Positions 7,514-16,087 of a DNA stretch of 38,557 nucleotides are shown here, in pieces. The notes under the pieces were generated by a model that had not been told where the DNA came from, searched no databases, and was given only the letters and a program-made list of their open reading frames with translations. Position 1 is the first letter of the stretch. The number at the start of each line of letters is the position of its first letter. The position numbers and the translations under genes are program-made. Origin of the DNA: Planctomycetota bacterium (GTDB taxonomy: Bacteria; Planctomycetota; UBA1135; GCA-002686595); the NCBI GenBank assembly GCA_016220035.1, contig JACRIO010000093.1, positions 1-38,557 on the forward strand. The letters run 5' to 3'.

Positions 7514-9193
7514 ATGGCCGCGACCCTGACCGCCCAAGCCCCGATCCGGTTCCAGACCCACCCCAGCCAGTACCGGCACTGGAAGCTCTGCTTCGATGGA
7601 CAGGGGGGGGACGTGGCGCGCCTCTCGATGGCGGTCGCGCTCGACGGCGGCTTGCGCGACGACTACGAGCTCAAGCTCAACAGCTACGACCTCGGCGTCG
7701 ACGTCGAGCTCGCCGACGCGATCACGCGCATCCGCTTCGAGCACCCCGAGGTGCGCTGCGTCGTCCTCGACGGCGCGCTCGACCGCGTGTTCTGCGCGGG
7801 TGCCAACATCGTGATGCTCCGCACGAGCACGCACGCGTTCAAGGTCAACTTCTGCAAGTTCACGAACGAGACGCGGCTCTCGATCGAGGACGCGAGCGCA
7901 AGGAGCGGCGTGAAGTTCCTCGCCGCGTTGAACGGCACCGCGTCGGGCGGCGGGTACGAGCTCGCGCTCGCGTGCGACGAGATCCTGCTCGTCGACGACC
8001 GGAACAGCGCGGTGAGCTTCCCCGAGGTGCCGCTGCTCGGCGTGCTCCCCGGCACGGGCGGCCTCACGCGCATCACGGACAAGCGCAAGCTCCGCCGCGA
8101 CCGCTGCGACGTGTTCTCGACCGTCGCCGAGGGCATCAAGGGGAAACGCGCCGTCGAGTGGAACCTCGTCGATGCGATCGCGCCGCTCTCGCGTTGGAAG
8201 GAGTGCGTGACAGAGCGCGCGCGGAAGCTCGCCGCGTCGCAGCCGAAGAAGGAGGGCCCGGGCGTCGCGCTCGAAGCGATCGAGCCCGAGGCAACGCCGC
8301 TCGCGCACGGCACGCAGCTCACCTACCGCCACGTGACGCTGCGCATCGACTCGAAGGAGCGCACGGCGGAGCTCGTGATCACGGCCCCCGCGACGACGCC
8401 GAAGACGGCCGCCGACGCGCGCAAGGAAGGCGCTGCGTGGTGGGTGCTGCGCGCGTTCCGCGAGCTCGACGACGCGGTGTGCCGGCTGCGCCTGAACCAC
8501 TCCGAGGTGGCGCTCGTGCTCCTGCGCGCGAAAGGACCCGCCGCGACCGTGCGCGCCACGGACGAATTGCTCGCCGCACACGCGACGCAGGGCGACTGGT
8601 TCGTGCGCGAGGTCGCGAACCTCGTGCGGCGCGTGCTCGAGCGCGTCGACCTCACCGCGAAGAGCCTCTATGCGATCGCCGACGAGGACACGCAGTGGTG
8701 CGGGACGTTCCTCGAGCTCCTGCTCGCGTGCGACCGTTCGTACGTGAAGCACGATCCCGGCACGCGCGCCGTGTTCGGCGTCACCGCGGCGAACGCGGGA
8801 CTCTTCCCGATGCCGAACGACCTCACGCGCCTCGCCACGCGCTTCCTCGGCACGCCCGGCCAGGTCGCGACCGTGCTCGCGACGAACGGCGACTTCGACG
8901 CGGCCACCGCGGACGAGCTCGGCCTCGCGACCTTCGCGCCCGACGCGATCGACTGGGACGACGAGGTGCGCCTCGCGCTCGAGGAGCGCGTCGCCTTCTC
9001 GCCCGACGCGCTCACCGGCATGGAGGCGAACCTGCGCTTCGCCGGCCCCGAGACGATGAAAACCAAGATCTTCGGGCGCCTCTCCGCGTGGCAGAACTGG
9101 ATCTTCCAGCGCCCCAACGCCGTCGGCGAGAAGGGCGCGCTCACGTGCTACGGCACGCCGACGAAGCCCGTCTTCAACGTCGAGCGCACCTGA
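7514..9193 (+). CDS. boxC: 2,3-epoxybenzoyl-CoA dihydrolase (BoxC)
   Basis: A 559-aa crotonase-superfamily protein of the length usual for BoxC. The enzyme hydrolyses the 2,3-epoxide of benzoyl-CoA to 3,4-dehydroadipyl-CoA semialdehyde plus formate, opening the ring in the aerobic CoA-dependent benzoate pathway in the cytoplasm. The first crotonase half carries AGANIVML, GTASGGGYELALACDE and FPEVPLLGVLPGTGGLTRI (oxyanion-hole Gly residues and CoA-binding segment). A divergent second half has WCGTFLELLLACDRSY and FGVTAANAGLFPMPNDL. The ATG at 7514 is chosen because the conserved N-terminus (FQTHPSQYRHWKL) follows within 12 residues. It is followed after 54 nt by boxB and is presumably controlled by the divergent boxR. 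Confidence 0.93.
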   Translation: MAATLTAQAPIRFQTHPSQYRHWKLCFDGQGGDVARLSMAVALDGGLRDDYELKLNSYDLGVDVELADAITRIRFEHPEVRCVVLDGALDRVFCAGANIVMLRTSTHAFKVNFCKFTNETRLSIEDASARSGVKFLAALNGTASGGGYELALACDEILLVDDRNSAVSFPEVPLLGVLPGTGGLTRITDKRKLRRDRCDVFSTVAEGIKGKRAVEWNLVDAIAPLSRWKECVTERARKLAASQPKKEGPGVALEAIEPEATPLAHGTQLTYRHVTLRIDSKERTAELVITAPATTPKTAADARKEGAAWWVLRAFRELDDAVCRLRLNHSEVALVLLRAKGPAATVRATDELLAAHATQGDWFVREVANLVRRVLERVDLTAKSLYAIADEDTQWCGTFLELLLACDRSYVKHDPGTRAVFGVTAANAGLFPMPNDLTRLATRFLGTPGQVATVLATNGDFDAATADELGLATFAPDAIDWDDEVRLALEERVAFSPDALTGMEANLRFAGPETMKTKIFGRLSAWQNWIFQRPNAVGEKGALTCYGTPTKPVFNVERT

Positions 9194-9247
9194 CGCGCTC
9201 CGCCACCACCGCACACCGCTCGAAACCCGCGAACGAACCGAGACCCC

Positions 9248-10660
9248 ATGCCTGGAATCGACTACAGCCAGAAGATCCCGAACAACGTCGACCTCTCCTC
9301 CGACAAGCGCCTCCAGCGCGCGCTCGAGGAGTGGCAGCCCAACTACATCGAGTGGTGGAAGTCCGTCGGGCCGACCGACTTCAACACGAACGACGTCTAC
9401 CTGCGCACCGCGATCAGCGTCGACAAGGACGGCTGGGCGCACTTCGGCTACGTGAAGATGCCCGAGTACCGCTGGGGCATCTTCCTGGCCGAGGCGGTCA
9501 AGGACCGCACCATCGGCTTCGGCGATCTGTACGGGCAGCCCGTCTGGCGCGAGGTCCCCGGCGAGCACCGCAACAACCTGCGCCGGCTCATCGTCACGCA
9601 GGCCGACACCGAGCCCGCGTCCGTCGAACAACAGCGATTGCTCGGCCACACGGCACCGTCGCTCTACGACCTGCGCAACCTGTTCCAGGTGAACGTCGAA
9701 GAAGGCCGGCACCTGTGGGCGATGGTCTACCTGCTGCAGACCTACTTCGGCCGCGACGGGCGCGAGGAAGCGGAGGAGCTGCTTCAGCGCCGCTCGGGCA
9801 ACCCCGACCACCCGCGCATCCTCGGCACGTTCAACGAGCCGTGCGAGGAGTGGCTCTCCTTCTTCTGCTTCACGATGTTCACGGACCGCGACGGCACGTT
9901 CCAGTTGCTGGCGCTCGCCGAGTCGGGCTTCGATCCGCTCGCGCGCACGTGCCGCTTCATGCTCACCGAGGAAGCGCACCACATGTTCGTCGGTCAGACG
10001 GGCGTCGGCCGCGTCATCGAGCGCACGTGCGAGGTGATGAAGCAGCACCCGGGCAAGGACCCGAAGGCGTACGGCGCGATCCCGCTCGAGATCGTCCAGA
10101 AGTGGATCTACTTCTGGAACAGCTCGTCGAACGACCTCTACGGCGCCGAGGTGTCGAGCAACTCCGCGAACTTCTTCGGCGCGGGCCTGAAGGGCCGCGC
10201 GTACGAGGACCGCTACACCGAGCACAAGGCCCTCGATCAGAGCTACTCCGTCGACCGCTTCGTCGAAGGCAAGGTGAAGCGCGAGGAAGTGGCGCTGCGC
10301 AACGCGATGAACGAGGTGCTGCGCGACGAATACGTGAAGGACAACGAGAAGGGCATCGAGTACTGGAATCGCATCACGGAGAAGCAGGGCATCGACTTCC
10401 GCTTCCGCCTCCCCCACCGCCGCTTCCACCGCAAGATCGGCGAGTGGGCCGCGGGCCGTTTCGACATCGACGGCAACCCGCTCGACGAGGCGACGTGGCA
10501 GAAGCGCGTGGGTGAATGGCTCCCGACCGACGCCGATCGCGCGTTCGTGAAGTCGCTGATGAAGCCCGTGCGCGAGGCCGGCAAGTTCGCGAGTTGGATC
10601 GCGCCGCCCGCGAAGGGCGTCGACAACCGGCCCGCCGACTTCGAGTACGTGAAGCTCTGA
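9248..10660 (+). CDS. boxB: Benzoyl-CoA 2,3-epoxidase, oxygenase component (BoxB)
   Basis: A 470-aa di-iron oxygenase, full length for the family. With the reductase BoxA and NADPH, BoxB epoxidises benzoyl-CoA to 2,3-epoxybenzoyl-CoA, the substrate of BoxC encoded just upstream. The ferritin-like four-helix core is visible through two E-x-x-H iron-ligand motifs: E152/H155 in NVEEGRHLW and E241/H244 (or E242/H245) in TEEAHHMFVG. Conserved segments such as IEWWKSVGP, MPEYRWGIFLAEAVKDR and FFGAGLKGRAYEDRY are typical BoxB. The nearby sequence contains no boxA, CoA ligase or semialdehyde dehydrogenase of the BoxD type, so these must be encoded elsewhere or be replaced. A strong hairpin terminator follows the stop. 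Confidence 0.94.
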   Translation: MPGIDYSQKIPNNVDLSSDKRLQRALEEWQPNYIEWWKSVGPTDFNTNDVYLRTAISVDKDGWAHFGYVKMPEYRWGIFLAEAVKDRTIGFGDLYGQPVWREVPGEHRNNLRRLIVTQADTEPASVEQQRLLGHTAPSLYDLRNLFQVNVEEGRHLWAMVYLLQTYFGRDGREEAEELLQRRSGNPDHPRILGTFNEPCEEWLSFFCFTMFTDRDGTFQLLALAESGFDPLARTCRFMLTEEAHHMFVGQTGVGRVIERTCEVMKQHPGKDPKAYGAIPLEIVQKWIYFWNSSSNDLYGAEVSSNSANFFGAGLKGRAYEDRYTEHKALDQSYSVDRFVEGKVKREEVALRNAMNEVLRDEYVKDNEKGIEYWNRITEKQGIDFRFRLPHRRFHRKIGEWAAGRFDIDGNPLDEATWQKRVGEWLPTDADRAFVKSLMKPVREAGKFASWIAPPAKGVDNRPADFEYVKL

Positions 10661-10676
10661 ACGGACGTTCACGCAT

Positions 10677-10716
10677 CCGGCCGGTGCACGCTCCGCGTGG
10701 ACCGGCCGGTTTCTTT
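10677..10716 (+). terminator. Rho-independent terminator after boxB
   Basis: CCGGCCGGT (10677-10685) pairs perfectly with ACCGGCCGG (10701-10709). Inside, CACGC (10687-10691) pairs with GCGTG (10695-10699) around a TCC loop, with a single G-G mismatch between the two stems. A TTTCTTT run follows at 10710-10716. It lies 17 nt past the boxB stop and would end the boxCB transcript. Confidence 0.8.
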
Positions 10717-10940
10717 CGCGCGCGTGATGCGGGCCGCGCAGCGCGCGCTCCGTGCGCTGCGTGCAGCGAGCTCGACTTCGGAGGCACTTCGGATGTGTCT
10801 TTCGAGCCGGCGATGGAGCGAGCTTTCCCGCACTTTGCCGCCCCGTGTTCCGCTCGCGTCCGGTACGACAGGAGCGCTCGTCGGCAGGGTGCGCGACCGT
10901 GGGGTTCGGCGCGGACCCCTTCGGGCATCGAGGAGACGGC
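10717..10940. other. Leader/intergenic region before the first 825-aa exported protein
   Basis: About 220 nt between the boxB terminator and the ATG at 10941. Apart from the ribosome-binding site GAGGAGA (10929-10936) next to that ATG, I see no gene or clear promoter. The open frame that extends upstream of 10941 lacks protein-like character. Confidence 0.5.
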
Positions 10941-13418
10941 ATGTCGAGGGGAGACCATCGCGCTCATCGCGCCGTGGCGGAACGGTTGCGTCCGACGCGC
11001 GCGCGCGCGAACGCCCTGTTCCGCATCACAGTCGCGCTTTCGTGCAGCGCCACGCTCGCGAGCGCTCGACAAGGCGTCCAAGTCGCCACGTTCCGCCTCG
11101 CGGCGCCCGCCGCGGGCGAATTCGTCCTGCGCGCGACGCTGCCCGTGCCCCCGGGCACCTTCCTCCCCGAGAACGGCGGCAGCGCGTTCCACGTGCGCAA
11201 CCCCGACGGTGCGATGGTGCCGGCGCAGACCGAGGTGGTGAGCCGCTACCCGCAGTCGACCGACGGCGCGGACGTGGTCGAGGTCCTCGCGCGCGTGCGC
11301 CGCCCCGCGGGTGCTCAACCGGGGGACGCGCTCACGTACCCCGTGCTCCTCGAACCGCACCGGCTCGAACAGACGGCACCGGGCGCGCAGGTCGCCCTCC
11401 TGCTCGCGACCACGCGCGCGGTGTACGCACGCGCGACGGACGCGTTCGGCCACGAGTACGTGGCGGACCTCTACGAGGACGTCCGCATCCCAGGCGGCGA
11501 TCGCTACCGCGTCCTGCGCGCGGGTCTCGCCGCGCGCACCGAAGCGACGCACCAATCCCTGCGCGCCGTGGATCCGGAAACGGGTCCGCTCGGCACGCTG
11601 CCGCACCTCATGGGCGTGCACGCCTACTTCACGCAGTGGAGCGGCGAGGACTTCCTGTCGCTCGACCTGCGCGTGCACAATGCCGCGAGCGGCCAAGATC
11701 CCGCCACGCCGCTCGACGACGCGCTCCAAAAGCTCTACTTCGGGACCTTCGAGCTGCGGCTGCCGCACGACTGGGTCGTGCTCGACGCCTTCCCGAATCC
11801 CTACTTCGGCGCGCCGCTCACCGAGGGGAGCTTCCGGGTCTGGCCGATCGTGGCGCCGCTCGCGAACGGCAAGCTGCACGTCCTCCCCCAGATGGCGCAG
11901 TTCCAGCGCCGCCTCGTGATCGCGCACGACGACCCCGAGACGATCGCGCGCGCGCTCGTCGTGCTGCGCGAGGAGAACCTCGGGTACTGCGCGCCCGGCG
12001 CTCCGAGCAAGACCCGGCCCCTGTGGTCGTGGTGGAACGCGGGGACCGCGCGCTACTTCCCGCAGCGCCGGCGCATGCCCGACCTCGGCATGCTCGACAC
12101 GGCGCAGCAGATCGCGAGCGATCAGGGGGCGCTCGCCGTGCGCCAGACACAGCTGGCGACCGGCTCGACCGGGCCGTGGCCCGCGCAGTCGGCGGGACTT
12201 GGATGGGCGCATCCGTGGGGCGTCACCGACGGCGGGATGGTCAGCGGCGACGAGATCTGGCTCTACGACGGCCTCACGACCGCGTGGTGCGCGTCGAACT
12301 CAGGCTACCGGTTCGCGGAGTTGCGGCACCGGATGTACGTCGATCGCCAGCGCAACGTGCTGTTCAACGCCCCGGGCAATCCGACGGCCGTGCACCAGTG
12401 GGTCGTGCACGATGCCGTGCACGGCGACTACCTGCCGGTGTGGTGGTTCAACGGCCCGATGCTGTGGGCGGCCGATCCGTTCGGCTTGAGCACCGCGCCG
12501 ACGTTCCAGAACGACTGGGTCGCCGCGAACGGCAAGGCGCCCGCCTACGACGCCGAGCTCGGCGCCTACCAGTCGATCGACGAAGCGCACCTCGGGCGCT
12601 TCACGCACGACGCGAAGGTGCTCGTGTGGCTCGGCAACGACGCGCTCGCGAAGGACGACCTCCGCGGCCAGGCGGAGTCGTTCCACTTCGGCTATTCCGA
12701 GCTTCCGCAGGACATCTGGAACGGGACGATCGTCAGCGGGCTGCGCGCCTCGGAGACCTACGTCGCCGGTCATCCGGGGAACGGGTTTTCGTTCGGTCGC
12801 CGCGAGGGCTGGTGCCTCGACGCCGTGTGCGCCGCCTACTCCACGTCCGACGAGCTCTGGAGAGCGCGCAACCGCCCTTGGCTCGCGCGCGTCGTGAACG
12901 TGATCGAAGCGGGCCAGTCGACCTGCACGGGGACGATCCAAGCGACGCTGCTCTACAACGTGTTCAACGCGCAGTATCGCTGTCGGCAGTCGATCGAGGC
13001 CGCGATCGGCGAGCACGCGCTCGTCGCGCTGCGCGAGAGCGTCTTCGGCCGCGGCGACCCGGCCGCGTCGCAGTCCTTGAACCGCGTCCTCGCGAACTCG
13101 ACGCGCGCGATGATCGCGCCGCTCTACTGGAGCTCCGCCGGCCATGCGCCGTGGTCCCTGATCGCCGTGGGACCGGGCGATTCGGCGCAGCCGCTCTATT
13201 GCAACTCCATCCCCGCGGACGGAAACGGCGGCAACGTCGACGCCTACCAGTGCTGGTCGTCGTTCGCTTACGGCTACGAGCTCGGCGGCGATGCGCAGTT
13301 CCTGCTCAAGGCGCAGGAGATGCTCGGCCAGAACCTTCGCTCGGGGCTCGAAGACCACGTGCTCGAGAACCTGAACAACCGCGCGGCGATCCTGGAGCTC
13401 GTGCAGCGCCTGCAGTGA
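10941..13418 (+). CDS. Large exported protein of unknown function, tandem paralogue A
   Basis: An 825-aa protein with an Arg-rich N-terminus and a hydrophobic export signal (about residues 24-43, ALFRITVALSCSATLASA). The start at 10941 has a good ribosome-binding site (GAGGAGA). Residues about 45-150 look like a beta-sandwich (FVLRATLPVPPGTFLPENGG, QTEVVSRYP, DVVEVLARVRRP). The remainder is rich in Trp, Tyr and His, with motifs shared with the next gene: LPHLMGVHAY, LWSWWNAGTARYFPQRR, GLGWAHPWGV, YLPVWWFNGPMLWAADPFG, CTGTIQATLLYNVFNAQYRCRQSIEAA and a helical C-terminal region. The plan of beta-sandwich plus helical barrel is reminiscent of polysaccharide lyases or glycosidases such as exo-rhamnogalacturonan-lyase-like proteins. 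That comparison is weak and no catalytic residues are assigned. Confidence 0.72.
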   Translation: MSRGDHRAHRAVAERLRPTRARANALFRITVALSCSATLASARQGVQVATFRLAAPAAGEFVLRATLPVPPGTFLPENGGSAFHVRNPDGAMVPAQTEVVSRYPQSTDGADVVEVLARVRRPAGAQPGDALTYPVLLEPHRLEQTAPGAQVALLLATTRAVYARATDAFGHEYVADLYEDVRIPGGDRYRVLRAGLAARTEATHQSLRAVDPETGPLGTLPHLMGVHAYFTQWSGEDFLSLDLRVHNAASGQDPATPLDDALQKLYFGTFELRLPHDWVVLDAFPNPYFGAPLTEGSFRVWPIVAPLANGKLHVLPQMAQFQRRLVIAHDDPETIARALVVLREENLGYCAPGAPSKTRPLWSWWNAGTARYFPQRRRMPDLGMLDTAQQIASDQGALAVRQTQLATGSTGPWPAQSAGLGWAHPWGVTDGGMVSGDEIWLYDGLTTAWCASNSGYRFAELRHRMYVDRQRNVLFNAPGNPTAVHQWVVHDAVHGDYLPVWWFNGPMLWAADPFGLSTAPTFQNDWVAANGKAPAYDAELGAYQSIDEAHLGRFTHDAKVLVWLGNDALAKDDLRGQAESFHFGYSELPQDIWNGTIVSGLRASETYVAGHPGNGFSFGRREGWCLDAVCAAYSTSDELWRARNRPWLARVVNVIEAGQSTCTGTIQATLLYNVFNAQYRCRQSIEAAIGEHALVALRESVFGRGDPAASQSLNRVLANSTRAMIAPLYWSSAGHAPWSLIAVGPGDSAQPLYCNSIPADGNGGNVDAYQCWSSFAYGYELGGDAQFLLKAQEMLGQNLRSGLEDHVLENLNNRAAILELVQRLQ

Positions 13419-13562
13419 GCGCGGCGCGGACCGCGCGCCTGCGCCGCTCGGAAGAAACGGCCGCCGAACGGGGATTCCCGGAGCCGCTCAAGATCGCGCT
13501 CCGCGCCCACCGATCCTGGCCCGAGACCAGAGCCTGGCAGGGCTCCGGCCGAAGGGACTCGC

Positions 13563-16079
13563 ATGGCAGGCAGGGAAGCAGGCCGCGCACGCGCGCGAAC
13601 ATTGGATCGTCGTCGGCTCGCGGGCGCGAGCCTCGCGCTCGGACTCGCCGCGTGCGGCGGCGGAGGCAGCAGCGCCGGCGGCGGGCTGGGCGAGCACAGC
13701 TTCGCGCTCGAGGATCCGCCCGCGCTCGTGTTCGCGGAAGGCGACACGGTCGGCGCGCTCGAGGTGGCGCTCCCCGAGGCGGACAGCTTCGTCCTGCGCG
13801 CGACGCTGCCGCTCCCGAAAGGCGTGTACCCGCGCATCGACGGCGCGCAGCCGTTCTCGATCTTCCACCGCAACGCGGGCAGTTTCGCGGCGCAGGCGGA
13901 GATCGTCACCCGCTACCCACGCGCCGAGGACGGCGCCGACGTGGTCGAGGTCCTCGCGCGCGTGACGCGCCCCTCCGGATCGGCCGCGGGCGACCGCGTC
14001 CATTACTCCGTGCTCTACCAACCCGCGCCGGCGATCGCGTTCGCGCCCGACGCGGACGTCGCGGCGCTGCTCGCGGCGCCGGGCGCCCTGATCGCGCGCT
14101 CCCACGACTGCTTCGGCAACCTGTACCAGAGCGACGTGTGGACCGACGCGCGCGCCGCCTCGGGCACGCTGCGCGTCCTGCAGAGCGGCGTCGCGGCGGA
14201 CCAGCGCGCGACGCACTCCGTGCTGCAACCCGAGCCCGCGGTCGAGGGCGCGACCGCGACGCTCCCGCACTTCTTCGGCGTGCACGCCTACCTGCGGCAG
14301 TGGCAGGGAGAGCCGTTCGTGTCGCTCGACCTGCGCGTGCACAACGCGCTCAGCGGCAAGGACGTCGAGACGCCCCTCGACGATCCGTTGCGCGAGCTCT
14401 ACTTCGCCGACTTCGAGCTCTCCCTGCCGCAGGGCTGGGTCGTCTTGAACGCGTTCACGGACCCGTACTTCGGCGCCCCCTACGACGAGGGCGACCGCCG
14501 CGTGTGGCCGATCGTCGCTCCGATGGAGGACGGGACGCTGCACGTGATCCACCAGCAGGGCCAGTTCGAGCGCCGGCTCGCGCTCTGCAAGGTGGGCGAG
14601 GAGGCGAAGGCGCTCGCCTACCTGCGCGAGGAGCACCTCGCGTTCTGCCGCGACGGCGAGAACGCGGGCGGGATGCAGCTCTTCTCGTGGTGGAACGAGT
14701 CGACCGCGCGCTACTTCCCGCAGCGCCAGGCGCTGCCGTGGCTCGACGCCGCCGGCCTCGAGAACCTGCGCGCCGCCGACACGGGCGAGCTCGCCGCGCG
14801 CATGGGTCAAGTCGCGACGGGTTCGACCGGCGAGTGGCCCACGCAGTCGACGGGCATGGGTTGGGCGCATCCGTGGGGCGTCAGCGAAGCGGGCATGGTC
14901 AGCGGGCAGGAGATCTACCTGTACGAGGGCGTCGCGTGCGCCGCGGCCGCGTCGAACGCCGGCTACCGGATGATGCAGCTGCGCCACCGCATGTACACCG
15001 ATCGCCAGCACAACGTGCTCTTCGATCTGGAGGGCGCGCCGACGCGCTGGGAGACCTGGGCCGTGCACGCGCCGGAAGGGAGCTACCTCCCGGTGTGGTG
15101 GTACAACGCCCCGATGCTGTGGGCGTCGGACCCGTTCGGGTTCGGCGCGGAGAACAACGCCGCGCAGAACGCGTGGGTCGCCGACAACGGCAAGGCACCC
15201 GCGTACCGAGACGCGCTGCTCGGCTACGACTCGATCGACCAGGCGCACCTGGTCCGCTACATGCACACGCCGAAGGCGCTGATCTGGATCGGCAACGACG
15301 TGCTCGCGAAGGAGGACGCGTGGGCGCAGGCGGAGGGCATCCTCTTCGCGTACACCGACCTCCCGCAGGACCTGTGGGGCGCCATCATGCCGACGAGCCT
15401 GCTCGCGGCGCAGAACTTCGTCGCGGCGCACCCGCACAACGGCGTCTTCTACGGCCGCGGCGAAGCGTGGGGCCTGGACACGGTGTGCACCGCCTATTCG
15501 ACGGAGACGCCCGAGTGGCGCGCGCGCGTCCGCCCGTGGTTCGGCAAGGTGATCGCGCTGCTCGAGCGCGGACAGTCGAGCTGCTCGGGCACGATCCAGA
15601 ACACGCCGCTCGGGAACGTCTTCGGGGGACAGTACGCCTGCCGCCAGTCGATCGAGGCCGCGATCACCGAGAACGCGCTCGTCGGCATGCGCGAGAGCGT
15701 GTATCGCGGCGACGACGCGACGCACGCGGCACAGGTGAACGGCGTCGTCGGACGCTCGATCTACGGCATGATCGGCCCGCTCGTGTGGACCAACACGTAC
15801 CACGGCCCGTGGGCGCTCATCGGCGTGGGACCGGCGGACATCACGCGGCCGCAGTTCTGCGACTGGATCCCGGAGGACGGCAACTACGGGTTCGCCGACC
15901 ACTACCAGATCTGGTCGTCGTTCGCCTACGCGTACCGGATGACGCAGGACGCGCGCTTCCTCGACAAAGCGAAGGAGGCCCTGGGCGTCGCCGACCTCCA
16001 CGCCCTCGAACTCGACCCGCTCGAAAACCTCCACAACAAGTGCGCGCTGCTCGCGCTCAGCCAGAGGATGGCCCCGTGA
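13563..16079 (+). CDS. Large lipoprotein of unknown function, tandem paralogue B
   Basis: An 838-aa paralogue of the preceding gene, alignable over nearly its whole length. It differs at the N-terminus: RRRLAGASLALGLAAC gives an Arg-rich signal with a lipobox (LAAC, lipidated Cys31), then a Gly/Ser linker, so it is probably membrane-anchored rather than free. Shared landmarks are FVLRATLPLPKGVYP, DGADVVEVLARVTRP, LPHFFGVHAY, LFSWWNESTARYFPQRQ, GMGWAHPWGV, YLPVWWYNAPMLWASDPFG and CSGTIQNTPLGNVFGGQYACRQSIEAA. Paired Cys residues in the last block could form a disulfide outside the cytoplasm. The gap between the two genes is 144 nt and has no obvious terminator. No enzyme motif is recognised; carbohydrate processing at the cell surface is a guess. 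Confidence 0.73.
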   Translation: MAGREAGRARARTLDRRRLAGASLALGLAACGGGGSSAGGGLGEHSFALEDPPALVFAEGDTVGALEVALPEADSFVLRATLPLPKGVYPRIDGAQPFSIFHRNAGSFAAQAEIVTRYPRAEDGADVVEVLARVTRPSGSAAGDRVHYSVLYQPAPAIAFAPDADVAALLAAPGALIARSHDCFGNLYQSDVWTDARAASGTLRVLQSGVAADQRATHSVLQPEPAVEGATATLPHFFGVHAYLRQWQGEPFVSLDLRVHNALSGKDVETPLDDPLRELYFADFELSLPQGWVVLNAFTDPYFGAPYDEGDRRVWPIVAPMEDGTLHVIHQQGQFERRLALCKVGEEAKALAYLREEHLAFCRDGENAGGMQLFSWWNESTARYFPQRQALPWLDAAGLENLRAADTGELAARMGQVATGSTGEWPTQSTGMGWAHPWGVSEAGMVSGQEIYLYEGVACAAAASNAGYRMMQLRHRMYTDRQHNVLFDLEGAPTRWETWAVHAPEGSYLPVWWYNAPMLWASDPFGFGAENNAAQNAWVADNGKAPAYRDALLGYDSIDQAHLVRYMHTPKALIWIGNDVLAKEDAWAQAEGILFAYTDLPQDLWGAIMPTSLLAAQNFVAAHPHNGVFYGRGEAWGLDTVCTAYSTETPEWRARVRPWFGKVIALLERGQSSCSGTIQNTPLGNVFGGQYACRQSIEAAITENALVGMRESVYRGDDATHAAQVNGVVGRSIYGMIGPLVWTNTYHGPWALIGVGPADITRPQFCDWIPEDGNYGFADHYQIWSSFAYAYRMTQDARFLDKAKEALGVADLHALELDPLENLHNKCALLALSQRMAP

Positions 16080-16087
16080 AGTCCTTC

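Noticed and set aside
6695-10942. A 1415-residue minus-strand open frame across the box genes
   Set aside because: Only its last 248 residues (the boxR-type gene, start 7441) are real. The rest is antisense to boxC and boxB and has Arg/Glu/Val-rich shadow composition caused by high GC.
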